Of a DNA stretch of 64,000 bases, positions 46,343-54,961 are shown one piece after another. The translations under genes and the position numbers were made by a program. Below the pieces are notes generated by a model. The model did not search any database, was not told where the DNA came from, and saw only the letters and a program-made list of their open reading frames with translations. Each line of letters opens with the position of its first letter. Position 1 is the stretch's first letter. Source of the stretch: Bin125 sp026705025 (lineage in GTDB: Bacteria > Chloroflexota > Dehalococcoidia > Bin125); contig JAPPBN010000045.1 in the NCBI GenBank assembly GCA_026705025.1, positions 1-64,000 of the forward strand, given 5' to 3'.

Positions 46343-48940
46343 ATGACCGGTCCGCTGGAGGGAATCACTGTCCTCGATCTGACCAGCGGCATCGCTGGTC
46401 CGTACGCGACGAAGCTGCTCGCCGACTACGGAGCCAGGGTGATCAAGGCCGAGCCGCGCGGCGGCGATCCGTCGCGCCGGTTCGGCCCCTTTCCCGACAA
46501 CAAGGCTGATCCCGAGGCCTCCGGCTTGTTCATGCATTTGAACACCAACAAGCAGTCGATCGTGCTTGATCCGCACACCGACGATGGCGCCGCCACGGTG
46601 CGTCGACTGGCGCAGCTCGTCGATGTGGTGGTCGAGTCGCTGCCGCCGGGCGACGCGGAAGCGGCCGGCTGGAGCTGGGACACGCTACATGCGATTAACC
46701 CGAAGCTGATTCTCTGTTCCATTACTCCGTATGGACAGACCGGGCCCTACCGCGACTACCGCGGCTCGGAAATCACGATGCAAGCGATCGGCGGTCCATT
46801 GCACGCAACCGGCGCCGCCGACCGCGAACCGATCAAAGTTGCCGGACACTACGCCGGCTATCACGCCGGTGCCACGGCCGCATTTGCGATCCTGCTCGCG
46901 CTCAAGCGGGTCGCCGATGATCCATTGGCCGGTGACCGGATCGATATCTCCATCTACCGCTGCCAGGCGGGATGCCGCGATCGGCGAACGATCCAGCTCG
47001 TGGCTGCCGAGTACAGCGGCGTGGCGCCCGGCCGCGCGTTGCCCTCGCGCCGGCTCGTCGGTTTCGGCATGTATCCATGCGCCGACGGCTTTGTCAACAT
47101 CGTCGGCTCGGGCAACCGGATGCCTCGCCTGTTGCGTTGGATTGGGCGCGAGGATCTGCTCGAGGACGAGGATTTCCTGGCGGGTCCGCGGCCGGGATCG
47201 CGGTTCGGGGCCAAAGTGGACGAGGCCGTCGAGGCCCACCTCTCCGACCTGAGCAAGGTCGATGCGGTTGCCTCGGCGCAAGCCGCCGGACTGCTGGCCG
47301 GCGCCGTGATGACCGTCCGCGACGTGCTTAAGGATCCGCAGCTTGCCTCGCGCGACTGGTGGCACGAAATCACCCACTGGCATGGGACGGCGCTGCCGTA
47401 CCCCGGATTCCCGTTCCGAATGAGTGAATCTCATCCTCCCCGCCCCAGGCGTTCGCCAAGGCTCGGTGAGCATTCCCGGGTCGTGCTCGACTTGACGCCG
47501 CCTGATCCGCTCGAGGAACAGCGCCGTCCCATGCCCGAGGGGCCTTCGAGCTCGCTGCATCTGCCGCTGGAAGGCATTCGCGTCGCGGCGATCACCGTCG
47601 TCTGGGCAGGGCCGCACGTCGCGCAGTTGCTCGGCGAGTGGGGCGCGGACGTGATCAATGTGGAACCGGTCAATCGGATCCAGCCGTACACGCGCGGAGC
47701 GGAGAACGTCCAGTCCCGCGAGACGATGCTGCGGGGCGCCGAAATCGGCGTGCAACCTCAGTATCCCGACGCCGATCCCGGCGACGATCCGTGGAATCGA
47801 TTTGCGTCGTTCAACTCGCACGCCCGGAACAAGCGCTCGATGACCTGCGACATCATGTCGTCCGAGGGCCGCGAGGCGTTCTTCGAGCTGATCAAGCATT
47901 GTGACGTGCTGGTCGAGAACAATGTGCCGACCACCATGGACAAGGCGGGCATCTCCTGGGAAGTCCTACGCGAAATCAATCCCCGGCTGGTCATGCTGCG
48001 AATGCCCGCCTTTGGACTCGAAGGTCCGTACTCCTCGTATCGCGCGTTCGGACTGCATGTCGAGGCGATGGTCGGACACACGCACCTGCGTGGATACCCG
48101 GACCGGGGCCCCGAGGCGATCGGCGAGACCCTGGCCAGCGACGGGTTGTCCGGCGTGCAGGGAGCCGTCGCCGTGATGATGGCGCTCCGGCGCCGGGCGG
48201 AGACCGGCCTGGGGCAACAGATTGAGATGCCGCTCAATGAAGGGTTTATCCCCACCCTGGCCGAGTACCTGTTCCAGTACACGATGAACGGCGTCAACCC
48301 ACCGTCCCAGGGCAACAGTCACCACATTCGCGCTCCTTACGGCGTCTATCCCTGTCGTGGCGATGACCAATGGATCGCCATCGACGTTGGATCCGACGCC
48401 GAGTTCGTCTCCCTGTGTGACTCGTTGGCCGCCGGGCCAGGCGAAGCCTCGGTGCAGTCGGAGCTGGCTCATGCTCCTCTCGATACCCGCTTCGCCCACG
48501 CGGCGGCGCGGTTGGCCAACTCTGATGCACTCGACGAACTGATCGCGCAAGAAACCAGGGTCTGGAACAAGGAAGACCTGTTCCACAAGCTGCAAGCTGC
48601 CGGCATCTGCGCGGGCCCGCTCAATGACCCGTTCGATGCACTGTCGGATCGGCATCTGCGCGAGGTGGGTTTCTTCGAGCAGATGACGATCGACGGGGTC
48701 GGCACCCATCGCTATCCGGGGCTCACGTTCACCATGAGCCGCACACCCAACCAGTTGAGAACGCCGCCGGCCAAGCTCGGCGAGCACAATCGCGAGATCT
48801 ATTGCGACCTGCTGGGCTACTCGGATGATCAGGTCGCGGACCTGGAAGCCAGGGGCCTCGTCGGCACGGCATACCCCGACGAGCTCCTGCCCGGTCAATT
48901 TCGAAACGCAATCGCAACGAGCAACGATTCCAGGGAGTGA
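46343..48940 (+). CDS. Fused tandem CaiB/BaiF CoA transferase
   Basis: An 865-residue protein with two complete family III CoA-transferase modules. Module 1 (about 1-400) starts LEGITVLDLTSGIAGPYATK; module 2 (about 410-850) starts LEGIRVAAITVVWAGPHVAQ. Each has the LLADYGARVIKAE/LLGEWGADVINVE Rossmann start and the conserved NPRLV/ITPYGQTGPY or MPAFGLEGPY segment. Members normally form interlinked dimers of one chain, so this fusion would supply both halves. They move CoA between carboxylic acids. GGGAGTC precedes the ATG. The stop is overlapped by the ribosome-binding site of the next gene, indicating an operon through 50402. Confidence 0.9.
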   Translation: MTGPLEGITVLDLTSGIAGPYATKLLADYGARVIKAEPRGGDPSRRFGPFPDNKADPEASGLFMHLNTNKQSIVLDPHTDDGAATVRRLAQLVDVVVESLPPGDAEAAGWSWDTLHAINPKLILCSITPYGQTGPYRDYRGSEITMQAIGGPLHATGAADREPIKVAGHYAGYHAGATAAFAILLALKRVADDPLAGDRIDISIYRCQAGCRDRRTIQLVAAEYSGVAPGRALPSRRLVGFGMYPCADGFVNIVGSGNRMPRLLRWIGREDLLEDEDFLAGPRPGSRFGAKVDEAVEAHLSDLSKVDAVASAQAAGLLAGAVMTVRDVLKDPQLASRDWWHEITHWHGTALPYPGFPFRMSESHPPRPRRSPRLGEHSRVVLDLTPPDPLEEQRRPMPEGPSSSLHLPLEGIRVAAITVVWAGPHVAQLLGEWGADVINVEPVNRIQPYTRGAENVQSRETMLRGAEIGVQPQYPDADPGDDPWNRFASFNSHARNKRSMTCDIMSSEGREAFFELIKHCDVLVENNVPTTMDKAGISWEVLREINPRLVMLRMPAFGLEGPYSSYRAFGLHVEAMVGHTHLRGYPDRGPEAIGETLASDGLSGVQGAVAVMMALRRRAETGLGQQIEMPLNEGFIPTLAEYLFQYTMNGVNPPSQGNSHHIRAPYGVYPCRGDDQWIAIDVGSDAEFVSLCDSLAAGPGEASVQSELAHAPLDTRFAHAAARLANSDALDELIAQETRVWNKEDLFHKLQAAGICAGPLNDPFDALSDRHLREVGFFEQMTIDGVGTHRYPGLTFTMSRTPNQLRTPPAKLGEHNREIYCDLLGYSDDQVADLEARGLVGTAYPDELLPGQFRNAIATSNDSRE

Positions 48941-48942
48941 TT

Positions 48943-49536
48943 ATGCCCCGACTCGAACCACAGACGTTCGACAACCTTGACGAAGCCCAACAGGTGCTGT
49001 GGGACAACATCACCACAGGGCCGCGAGGCAACCCGGATCGCGAGCACGGCGGACTGGCTGGTCCCGACGGCGCGCTGATTGGGCCATTCAACGCCTTGTT
49101 CCAGTCGCCCGAACTTGGTGATGCGATCCAGAAACTGGGCGCCGCGATCCGCTACCAGACATCGCTGCCGGCCGACCTGCTCGAGGTCGCGATCTGCACA
49201 ATGGGCGGTCACTGGCGAGCCAACTTCGAGTTCTGGGCCCACGCACGTCTGGCGGTCAACGCAGGTGTGTCTGAGGGGGCGATCGACGCAATCCGCGACG
49301 GAGAACAGCCCTTCTTCGGCGACGAGCGCCAACAGGCCGTCTACCAGTTCGGGCGTGAACTGATTGAGAACCAGCGCGTATCGGACGAGACCTACGACGC
49401 GCTCAAGAGGATGATCGGCGAGAGCGGTGTGTTCGAGGTTGCCTCGGTGATGGGCTACTACGCGCTCGTCTCAATCGGCCTGAATACGTTCAACGTGGCA
49501 ATGCCGCCGGGCGTCGACGCGCCGTTCGCGGACTGA
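48943..49536 (+). CDS. Carboxymuconolactone decarboxylase (AhpD-like) family protein
   Basis: A 197-residue all-helical protein of the CMD/AhpD superfamily. The sequence NALFQSPELGDAIQKLGAAI and the segment LEVAICTMGGHWRANFEFWAHA are typical; the usual CX2C of AhpD is absent (a single Cys precedes GGHW), so peroxidase activity by a disulfide is unlikely. GGGAG before ATG 48943 sets the start; a GTG at 48937 is also in frame. It lies between the CoA transferase and the PhyH gene, two bases past the former's stop. Function within the presumed catabolic operon is not clear. Confidence 0.85.
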   Translation: MPRLEPQTFDNLDEAQQVLWDNITTGPRGNPDREHGGLAGPDGALIGPFNALFQSPELGDAIQKLGAAIRYQTSLPADLLEVAICTMGGHWRANFEFWAHARLAVNAGVSEGAIDAIRDGEQPFFGDERQQAVYQFGRELIENQRVSDETYDALKRMIGESGVFEVASVMGYYALVSIGLNTFNVAMPPGVDAPFAD

Positions 49537-49541
49537 ACCGC

Positions 49542-50402
49542 ATGTCGCCAGTCCTATCTGAAGCTGATCGCGCATTCTTCGACCAGAATGGCTACCTCGT
49601 CGTCAGACAGCTGATTCCGTCCGAACAGGTTGACGCCGTCGTCGACGCGATCTGGAACTTCCTCGAGTTCGACCGCAACGATCCCTCCGACTGGTACCGC
49701 AACCCACACCGCGTCAACGGCATGGTCGAGATGTATCACGACCAGGCGCTCTGGGATGTGCGCCAGAATCCGGCGCTCTACGAACTGTTCCGCGAGCTGT
49801 TCGACCGGGACGACCTCTGGGTCTACATCGACCGCGCCAACCTGAAGCCGCCGCCCAACGAGGCCCATTCCGAATACGACCACCACGGCATGATCCACTG
49901 GGACATCGATGTCCGCGAGACGCCAACGCCGTTCCTGGTCCAGGGCGTGCTCTATCTGGTCGATACGAAACAGCGCGAGGGTGGCTTCCAGTGCGTCCCC
50001 GGTCTGCATCGTCGAGCGGCGCAGGTGTCGGCGGGAATCTCGGATCAGGATCTGCGGCATCAGCAGCTACACGAGCGATTTCCCGCGCAGATTGGTCCGC
50101 CAATCGAGGTCGAGGCGAACGCCGGCGATTTCATCATCTGGCACTCTGCATTGCCCCACGGCAACAGCCGAAACTTCTCGGACAAGCCGAGGCTGGCGCA
50201 ATACGTCCGCATGTTCCCGGCAGATCCAGCCGACGAGGAACTGCGCGAGGCGCGGATTGCGTCATGGCGAGAAAGCGCGCATCCAGCGTTTCAAAATCCA
50301 CGAGCCTTCCCCGGCGATCCCAGAGGCAAGGAATCGGAGTCTCCGCCGGCCCAGCTAACTCCCCTGGGCAGAAAGCTGCTCGGTCTGGACGACTGGATCT
50401 AG
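49542..50402 (+). CDS. Phytanoyl-CoA dioxygenase family protein
   Basis: A 286-residue Fe(II)/2-oxoglutarate-dependent oxygenase. The metal facial triad is seen as HWD in GMIHWDIDV and the distal His in IIWHSALPHGNS, and the 2-oxoglutarate Arg is in KPRLAQYVRM. The N-terminus FFDQNGYLVVRQLIPSEQVD is typical of PhyH proteins. Such enzymes hydroxylate varied substrates. It is the last gene of the run starting at 46343, five bases after the CMD gene. The stop codon shares CTAG with that of the convergent EamA gene. Confidence 0.87.
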   Translation: MSPVLSEADRAFFDQNGYLVVRQLIPSEQVDAVVDAIWNFLEFDRNDPSDWYRNPHRVNGMVEMYHDQALWDVRQNPALYELFRELFDRDDLWVYIDRANLKPPPNEAHSEYDHHGMIHWDIDVRETPTPFLVQGVLYLVDTKQREGGFQCVPGLHRRAAQVSAGISDQDLRHQQLHERFPAQIGPPIEVEANAGDFIIWHSALPHGNSRNFSDKPRLAQYVRMFPADPADEELREARIASWRESAHPAFQNPRAFPGDPRGKESESPPAQLTPLGRKLLGLDDWI

Positions 50403-51361
50403 TCCGAGTACTCGACCTGCGGTTGCCTTCGCAGCTGCACGAACGAACTCCCGATCACGAGAAGCACCACGCCGACCAGGACTTCGTAGCCGAGCGACTC
50501 TCCGAGAATCGCCCAACTGAAGATCACTCCGAAGATCGGCGCGAACAGCATTGTGGCCGAGACCTGCGAGGGGAAGTAGCGCTTGACCAGCCAGGTGTTG
50601 CCGATGAATCCGAATCCGCCGATCACCACGCCCTGGTAGAGCAGGGCAATGATGAACTCATTGGTCCAGGCGATCCCGCCGGACTCGAGGAACAGACCGG
50701 ACAGACCGAAGATCAGGACCGCCGCGACCGACTGCGTCATCAATAGACGGGCCGGATGAATGCTCTGCGAGAAATGGGAGAGGTAGACCTGGCGCGCCGC
50801 GAGCAGCGACGCCGAAGTCACGGTCATCAGATCGCCCCAGACGCTCGCGCCCGGCGCGCTGAATCCTCCGACAAACACGACGACGACGCCCGCATAGGCG
50901 ACCAATAGCCCGCCCGTTCGCCGCGTCGACATCCGGTCGCCGGGGACAAACAGGTGGCCGAGTACAGCGGTCCAGAGTGGGAATGAGAAGATCAGCACCG
51001 AGGCGTGTCCCGAGCTGGTGTTGTCGGCGCCGACGTACATCAGCATCGTCTGGACAACAAAGAGCACGCCCAGTCCGTAGAGCGGTCGCAACTCGCTGCG
51101 GGTCGGCCTCAGCGGGGTCCTGGTGACGATCGCATAGCCGATCACCACGACGCCGCCCAGCGCCATCCGGATGGCGCTCAGGCGCAGTGGCCCGACGCCC
51201 TCCTCCAGACCCGCCTTGATCGCCGCCGGTTGTCCGCCCCAAAGCAGGACCAGCAGCATCGCCAGCGCTCCTGCGCGGAGCGTCAGCGGCCGGCGGACTT
51301 CAAGCGGTGACAGCGGCTGGTGTAGCGCCGATTCTGGCGGGACCGGAGATTGACTGGACAC
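50399..51361 (-). CDS. EamA family (DMT) transporter
   Basis: A 320-residue membrane protein with ten hydrophobic segments in two EamA repeats (ALAMLLVLLWGGQPAAIKAG starts the first; ASLLAARQVYLSHFSQSI lies at the second). The family exports or imports metabolites such as amino acids and nucleotides. The last helix is followed by a short basic tail. It starts at GTG 51361, 27 bases past the stop of the BNR-protein gene, so the minus-strand order MoaD-like, BNR protein, EamA may be an operon. The substrate is unknown. Confidence 0.85.
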   Translation of the reverse strand: MSSQSPVPPESALHQPLSPLEVRRPLTLRAGALAMLLVLLWGGQPAAIKAGLEEGVGPLRLSAIRMALGGVVVIGYAIVTRTPLRPTRSELRPLYGLGVLFVVQTMLMYVGADNTSSGHASVLIFSFPLWTAVLGHLFVPGDRMSTRRTGGLLVAYAGVVVVFVGGFSAPGASVWGDLMTVTSASLLAARQVYLSHFSQSIHPARLLMTQSVAAVLIFGLSGLFLESGGIAWTNEFIIALLYQGVVIGGFGFIGNTWLVKRYFPSQVSATMLFAPIFGVIFSWAILGESLGYEVLVGVVLLVIGSSFVQLRRQPQVEYSD

Positions 51362-51388
51362 GTCCCCGAAGATACGGGCAGCGCCGAC

Positions 51389-52468
51389 CTAGTCAGTGTC
51401 GTCGAGTTGCCATGCGCGCACCGCGGTAACCGGAGCGAGGTTCGAACGGATCAGTGTCCAACTCTCGCCGTCGTTGTTCGACGCATACAGCTGGCCGCCG
51501 CTCGATCCCATGTACAGACCGAGCGGATCGCCGCCGTCCTGACCGAGCGCCTGCCGGAAAATCCCCTGGTGAAAGCCTGACTGCGGCAGTCCGGACGAGA
51601 GTCGCTCCCAGGTCTCTCCAGCGTCTGCTGTGCGGAACACCGCGAGCGCGCCATCTCGCGGCATGCGCGACTGATCGGAATCGAGCGGGATGTAGTAACA
51701 CACGTCGGGATCGCCCGGATCGATCGCCGACGCAAAGCCGAACTCTCCGGGCAGGCCCTGGCCAACGTCGATCCACGTTTCGCCATCGTCATCCGACCGA
51801 TATTGGCCGAAGTGATTCTGCTGCCAGATCCGGCCGCGCTGCTTCGGATGAGCAAACATCGAGTGAACGCAGGGCGCCATGTGTTGCAAATCGGGCGGCA
51901 TGTGATCGGAGCGAATCCCGGCATTGCGAGACTCCCAGCTCTCGCCGCCGTCGTACGACGCGAAGATCCCTGTGGCGGAGCCCCCAATCACGAGCCGGTC
52001 CGGGTCGTTCTGATCGACATTCAGGTGGTGGAACATCAATCCGGCTGCGCCGGGCATCCAGTACTCGGAGAACGGATGACTGGATAGTGACTCGATCTCC
52101 TGCCAGCTATCACCGTCGTCATCCGAGCGGAACACAGCCGCCGGCATGACGCCCGCGAACAGGACACCCTCCTGCGCCCCGGGCTCGATCGTCCAGATGC
52201 TCTCCAGCGACCGTTCGCCGTCGGCAAATGCCGGCATCCCGGCTTCGCTCCAGGTCGCGCCGTCATCGTCGGACCGATGAAGACGAGCGCCCCACTGTTC
52301 ATGATGCGCTGCGCACCAGATCGCCCTGCTGCGCGGATCGCGAACGGTGTAGTCGATCACCCAGCCGGAGAATTCGAGCCCGGTCCACTCCCAGTCAACC
52401 CGGCCGGCCGAACTCCAACCGATTAGCAGCCCCTTCCGAGTGCTCACCAACAGACCCGCTTCAGTCAT
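51389..52468 (-). CDS. BNR/Asp-box repeat propeller protein
   Basis: A 359-residue beta-propeller with at least six Asp-box repeats of the form S-x-D-x-G-x-[TS]-W: SDDDGATW, SDDDGDSW, SYDGGESW, SDDDGETW, TADAGETW and SNNDGESW. Such propellers occur in sialidases and in many non-enzymatic proteins; the sialidase Arg triad and catalytic residues are not evident and there is no signal peptide, so an intracellular non-enzymatic role is likely. The ATG overlaps the end of the MoaD-like gene by eight bases, indicating coupling. I recall the pairing of such a propeller with a MoaD/ThiS protein in other genomes, but did not verify it. Confidence 0.8.
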   Translation of the reverse strand: MTEAGLLVSTRKGLLIGWSSAGRVDWEWTGLEFSGWVIDYTVRDPRSRAIWCAAHHEQWGARLHRSDDDGATWSEAGMPAFADGERSLESIWTIEPGAQEGVLFAGVMPAAVFRSDDDGDSWQEIESLSSHPFSEYWMPGAAGLMFHHLNVDQNDPDRLVIGGSATGIFASYDGGESWESRNAGIRSDHMPPDLQHMAPCVHSMFAHPKQRGRIWQQNHFGQYRSDDDGETWIDVGQGLPGEFGFASAIDPGDPDVCYYIPLDSDQSRMPRDGALAVFRTADAGETWERLSSGLPQSGFHQGIFRQALGQDGGDPLGLYMGSSGGQLYASNNDGESWTLIRSNLAPVTAVRAWQLDDTD

Positions 52469-52787
52469 GATCGTTCCTCAGTCCCTGATTGTCCTCGCTA
52501 GTGCCGCCCGACACGGCCGGCAGAATGTGAATCCGATCTCCGTCCGAAACCGGATCAGACAGCTGATCGCGGTCGCAGAGCTGTTCGTCGTTGATGAAGA
52601 TGTTCACGTGCCGCCGAAGCCGGCGCGCGTCGTCGAGCACGAACTTGCCGAGCGCCGGGTGCAGGCGGATCAGATCGTCGATCGCCTCCCGCGCGCTCGC
52701 GCCTGACACCACAACCTTGTCCGGAGCCTCCACGTGAACGCGCAAGCCCCGAGCCAGATGAACCTCGACGCGAACGTCAACGGCCAT
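52461..52787 (-). CDS. MoaD/ThiS family protein with C-terminal extension
   Basis: A 108-residue ubiquitin-fold protein: DVRVEVHLARGLRVHVEAP at the N-terminus, then RRHVNIFINDEQLCDRDQL and GDRIHILPAVSGG. MoaD and ThiS end in Gly-Gly, which is activated by adenylation; here 13 residues (TSEDNQGLRNDHD) follow the GG, so the tail must be trimmed or the protein works differently. GGGGAGC precedes ATG 52787. It overlaps the downstream propeller gene by eight bases. Sulfur transfer is therefore uncertain. Confidence 0.8.
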   Translation of the reverse strand: MAVDVRVEVHLARGLRVHVEAPDKVVVSGASAREAIDDLIRLHPALGKFVLDDARRLRRHVNIFINDEQLCDRDQLSDPVSDGDRIHILPAVSGGTSEDNQGLRNDHD

Positions 52788-52898
52788 GTCGTGCTCCCCG
52801 AACGAGTTAGAGCGTAGTACGCCTGTCCAAGGTTGCGCATCATTTTGGTACCTTGGACTTGATGGCCTTCTACTTCGTGACGTAACGGAGGAACGAAC

Positions 52899-53288
52899 AT
52901 GGTTGAAGTCCTCGCAATGGACCACATCGTGCTGCGCGTGTCGGACGTCGAACGCTCGCTCAACTGGTACACCGACATGCTCGGATTGACTCCCGTCCGC
53001 GCCGACGAGTGGCGCCGAGGAGAGTGCCCCTTCCCCTCCGTACGAATCTCGGCCGACACCATCATCGATCTCATCGACGGTGACGTCGATCACAATGCCC
53101 GGAATCTCGATCACTTCTGCATGGTCGTCAGCGCAGAGAGCATGGACGAAGTCCGTCAGTCAGGCGCCTACGACATCGTGCGCGATCCCGACTTCGCCCT
53201 CTTCGGCGCCCGAGGCATGGCCGACGGCCTCTACATCCGCGACCCGGATGGCAATGAGATCGAGCTGCGTGCCTATCACGGCGCCTAA
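52899..53288 (+). CDS. VOC family (glyoxalase/dioxygenase) protein
   Basis: A 129-residue single vicinal-oxygen-chelate domain with one pair of beta-alpha-beta-beta-beta modules. Metal ligands are His9 (AMDHIVLRV), a His in NLDHFCMVV and a Glu in DPDGNEIELRAY. The D-P-D-G-N-E-I-E signature is typical. Family members include glyoxalases, ring-cleaving dioxygenases and thiol transferases. GGAGG in GGAGGAACGAAC sets the start. It is followed after 51 bases by the RidA gene. Confidence 0.85.
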   Translation: MVEVLAMDHIVLRVSDVERSLNWYTDMLGLTPVRADEWRRGECPFPSVRISADTIIDLIDGDVDHNARNLDHFCMVVSAESMDEVRQSGAYDIVRDPDFALFGARGMADGLYIRDPDGNEIELRAYHGA

Positions 53289-53339
53289 ACGGTGCTGCGA
53301 TAGCCTGAGCTTCGATCTGCGAAGCGCAAGGAGCGTGCG

Positions 53340-53801
53340 ATGTCTGCACACAATGCCGACGCCAAAGCCCTGGAGATGGGACTCGATCTCTCCACCAACC
53401 CGCCGCTGGCCAACTACGTGCCGGCGGTGCGCACCGGCAACCTCGTCTATCTGTCCGGGCACGGACCCTTCCAGGACGGCGAATTGATCCGCGGCAAACT
53501 CGGCGCCGACCTCGACGTTGACGCCGGCTATCAGGCCGCCCGCGCCGTCATGGTCCAGTTGCTCGGCTCCCTGCGTGCCGAGATCGGCTCCCTCGACCGC
53601 GTTTCTCGCATCGTCAAGCTGCTCTGCATGGTCAATTGCACCCCCGACTTTGGTAACCACCCCGGGGTCGCCAATGGAGCCTCCGACCTGCTCGTCGAGC
53701 TCTTCGGCGAAAGCGGCCGCCACGCCCGCTCCGCCGTCGGCATGCAATCCTTGCCCATGGGCATGTCGGTCGAAATCGAAATGATCGTCGAAATCGAGTA
53801 A
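53340..53801 (+). CDS. RidA family protein
   Basis: A 153-residue protein of the YjgF/YER057c/UK114 (RidA) family, which hydrolyses reactive enamine/imine intermediates in the cytosol or serves related roles. The start NPPLANYVPAVRTGNLVYLS, the middle VSRIVKLLCMVNCTPDF and SARSAVG-like HARSAVGMQSLPMGMSVEIE match the family. The conserved Arg of RidA that binds substrate carboxylates corresponds to the R before SAVG. AAGGAG lies upstream of the ATG. It may be cotranscribed with the VOC gene before it, and two REP-like repeats follow. Confidence 0.87.
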   Translation: MSAHNADAKALEMGLDLSTNPPLANYVPAVRTGNLVYLSGHGPFQDGELIRGKLGADLDVDAGYQAARAVMVQLLGSLRAEIGSLDRVSRIVKLLCMVNCTPDFGNHPGVANGASDLLVELFGESGRHARSAVGMQSLPMGMSVEIEMIVEIE

Positions 53802-53802
53802 T

Positions 53803-53850
53803 CCCCTCACCCCTCCCGCTCCCCAAGGAAGAGCGAGCCGGGGCGAGGGT
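53803..53850 (+). repeat. REP-like palindrome, degenerate copy
   Basis: CCCCTCACCCCTCCCGCTCC followed by an imperfect inverted half ending GGGGCGAGGGTC. It is read in the opposite orientation to the adjacent copy at 53855, so the two form a larger inverted pair between the RidA and LLM genes. Confidence 0.55.
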
Positions 53851-53854
53851 CAGT

Positions 53855-53890
53855 CCCCTCTCCCTCTGGGAGAGGGTTAGGGTGAGGGCC
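53855..53890 (+). repeat. REP-like palindrome
   Basis: CCCCTCTCCCTCTGGGAGAG followed by GGTTAGGGTGAGGGCC, nearly identical to the copies at 15250 and 54921. It lies 24 bases before the LLM oxidoreductase start. Confidence 0.75.
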
Positions 53891-53914
53891 CTCCCTCATC
53901 ACAAGGAGAAGACC

Positions 53915-54913
53915 ATGCGACTGGGCATTCTGGCAGGATTCGACGCCAACTGGCGAGACACCCTTGAGAAGGTCAAGATCGCCGAAGACCTCGGCTACGA
54001 AATGATCTCCACCGGCGAGGCCTGGGGACACTCCGTCCTGCCCTGGCTCACCGTGATCGCCGCGAACACCGAGAAGATGCAGATCGGTACCGGCATCCTC
54101 AACACCTTCTCGCGCTCGCCCGCCGCGATCGCCCAGGAGTTCGCTACGCTCGAGACGATTTCAGGCGGCCGCATGGTCTGCGGCCTCGGATCCTCCGGCA
54201 ACCTCGTGATCGAAGGCTTCCACGGCGTCGACTTCGACCGCCCCCTGCGACGGATCCGTGAGTACACCGAGATCATCAAGATGCTGCTCAGCGGTCAGCG
54301 CCTGCAATACGAGGGCGACATCTATACCCTCCAGCGCGGATTCCGCTTGCTCGGCTACGAGCCGGTGCGCGAAGACATGCCCGTCTGGATCGCCGCGATC
54401 ACGCCGCGTTCGATCCAGCAGGCCGGCGAGATCGCCGACGGCATCTACCCGATCCATTGGCCCAAACGCGGCTTCGAGCCGCTCAAGCGGCAACTCGCCG
54501 GCGCATCGCGCGACGCCAACCGGCCCGAGGACTCCGTCACCGTCGCCCCGTTTACCAACGTCTACGTGACCGGCGAGGGCGACGACGAGCAGGTCTGGCG
54601 CAACGCGCGGCAGCCGCTGTTCCACTACACCAATCGGATGGGCTCCTTCTACTGGCAGATGCTCTCGCGCTCCGGCTTCGAGTCCGATATCAAGGAATCG
54701 CGCGCCGCTTGGGCCGACCGCGACTCGGAAGGCGCGCTGATGGCCTTCTCCGAGAGCATGGTCCGCGAGATCCAGGTGATCGGCCCGATCGAGTCGGTAC
54801 CCGAGCAGCTCCAGGCCCGCTCCGACGCCGGCGCCGACTTGCAAATGATCCCACTGCCCTCCGGCGACACTGTGGATGTCGGCCGGCGGCTGGAACAATA
54901 CCTGGGCGGCTAG
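53915..54913 (+). CDS. LLM class flavin-dependent oxidoreductase
   Basis: A 332-residue luciferase-like monooxygenase-fold enzyme that binds F420 or FMN. The N-terminal stretch RLGILAGFDANWRDTLEKVK and IAEDLGYEMIS, the middle QEFATLETISGGRMVCGLG, and the IADGIYPIHW region are typical. AAGGAG precedes ATG 53915; an in-frame extension from 53882 overlaps a REP repeat and is unlikely. A second family member lies at 59528. Two REP-like repeats flank the gene. The substrate is not predictable. Confidence 0.88.
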   Translation: MRLGILAGFDANWRDTLEKVKIAEDLGYEMISTGEAWGHSVLPWLTVIAANTEKMQIGTGILNTFSRSPAAIAQEFATLETISGGRMVCGLGSSGNLVIEGFHGVDFDRPLRRIREYTEIIKMLLSGQRLQYEGDIYTLQRGFRLLGYEPVREDMPVWIAAITPRSIQQAGEIADGIYPIHWPKRGFEPLKRQLAGASRDANRPEDSVTVAPFTNVYVTGEGDDEQVWRNARQPLFHYTNRMGSFYWQMLSRSGFESDIKESRAAWADRDSEGALMAFSESMVREIQVIGPIESVPEQLQARSDAGADLQMIPLPSGDTVDVGRRLEQYLGG

Positions 54914-54920
54914 CTCCGGT

Positions 54921-54955
54921 TCCCTCTCCCCGAGGGAGAGGGTTAGGGTGAGGGC
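54921..54955 (+). repeat. REP-like palindrome
   Basis: TCCCTCTCCCCGAGGGAGAG followed by GGTTAGGGTGAGGGC. It lies between the LLM gene stop (54913) and the SelW-like gene start (54962); its GAGGG is the only ribosome-binding-like sequence before that start. Confidence 0.75.
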
Positions 54956-54961
54956 CCGCCA

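Noticed and set aside
51389..52468. Sialidase assignment for the Asp-box protein
   Set aside because: Asp-box repeats alone do not show sialidase activity; the Arg triad and a signal peptide were not seen.
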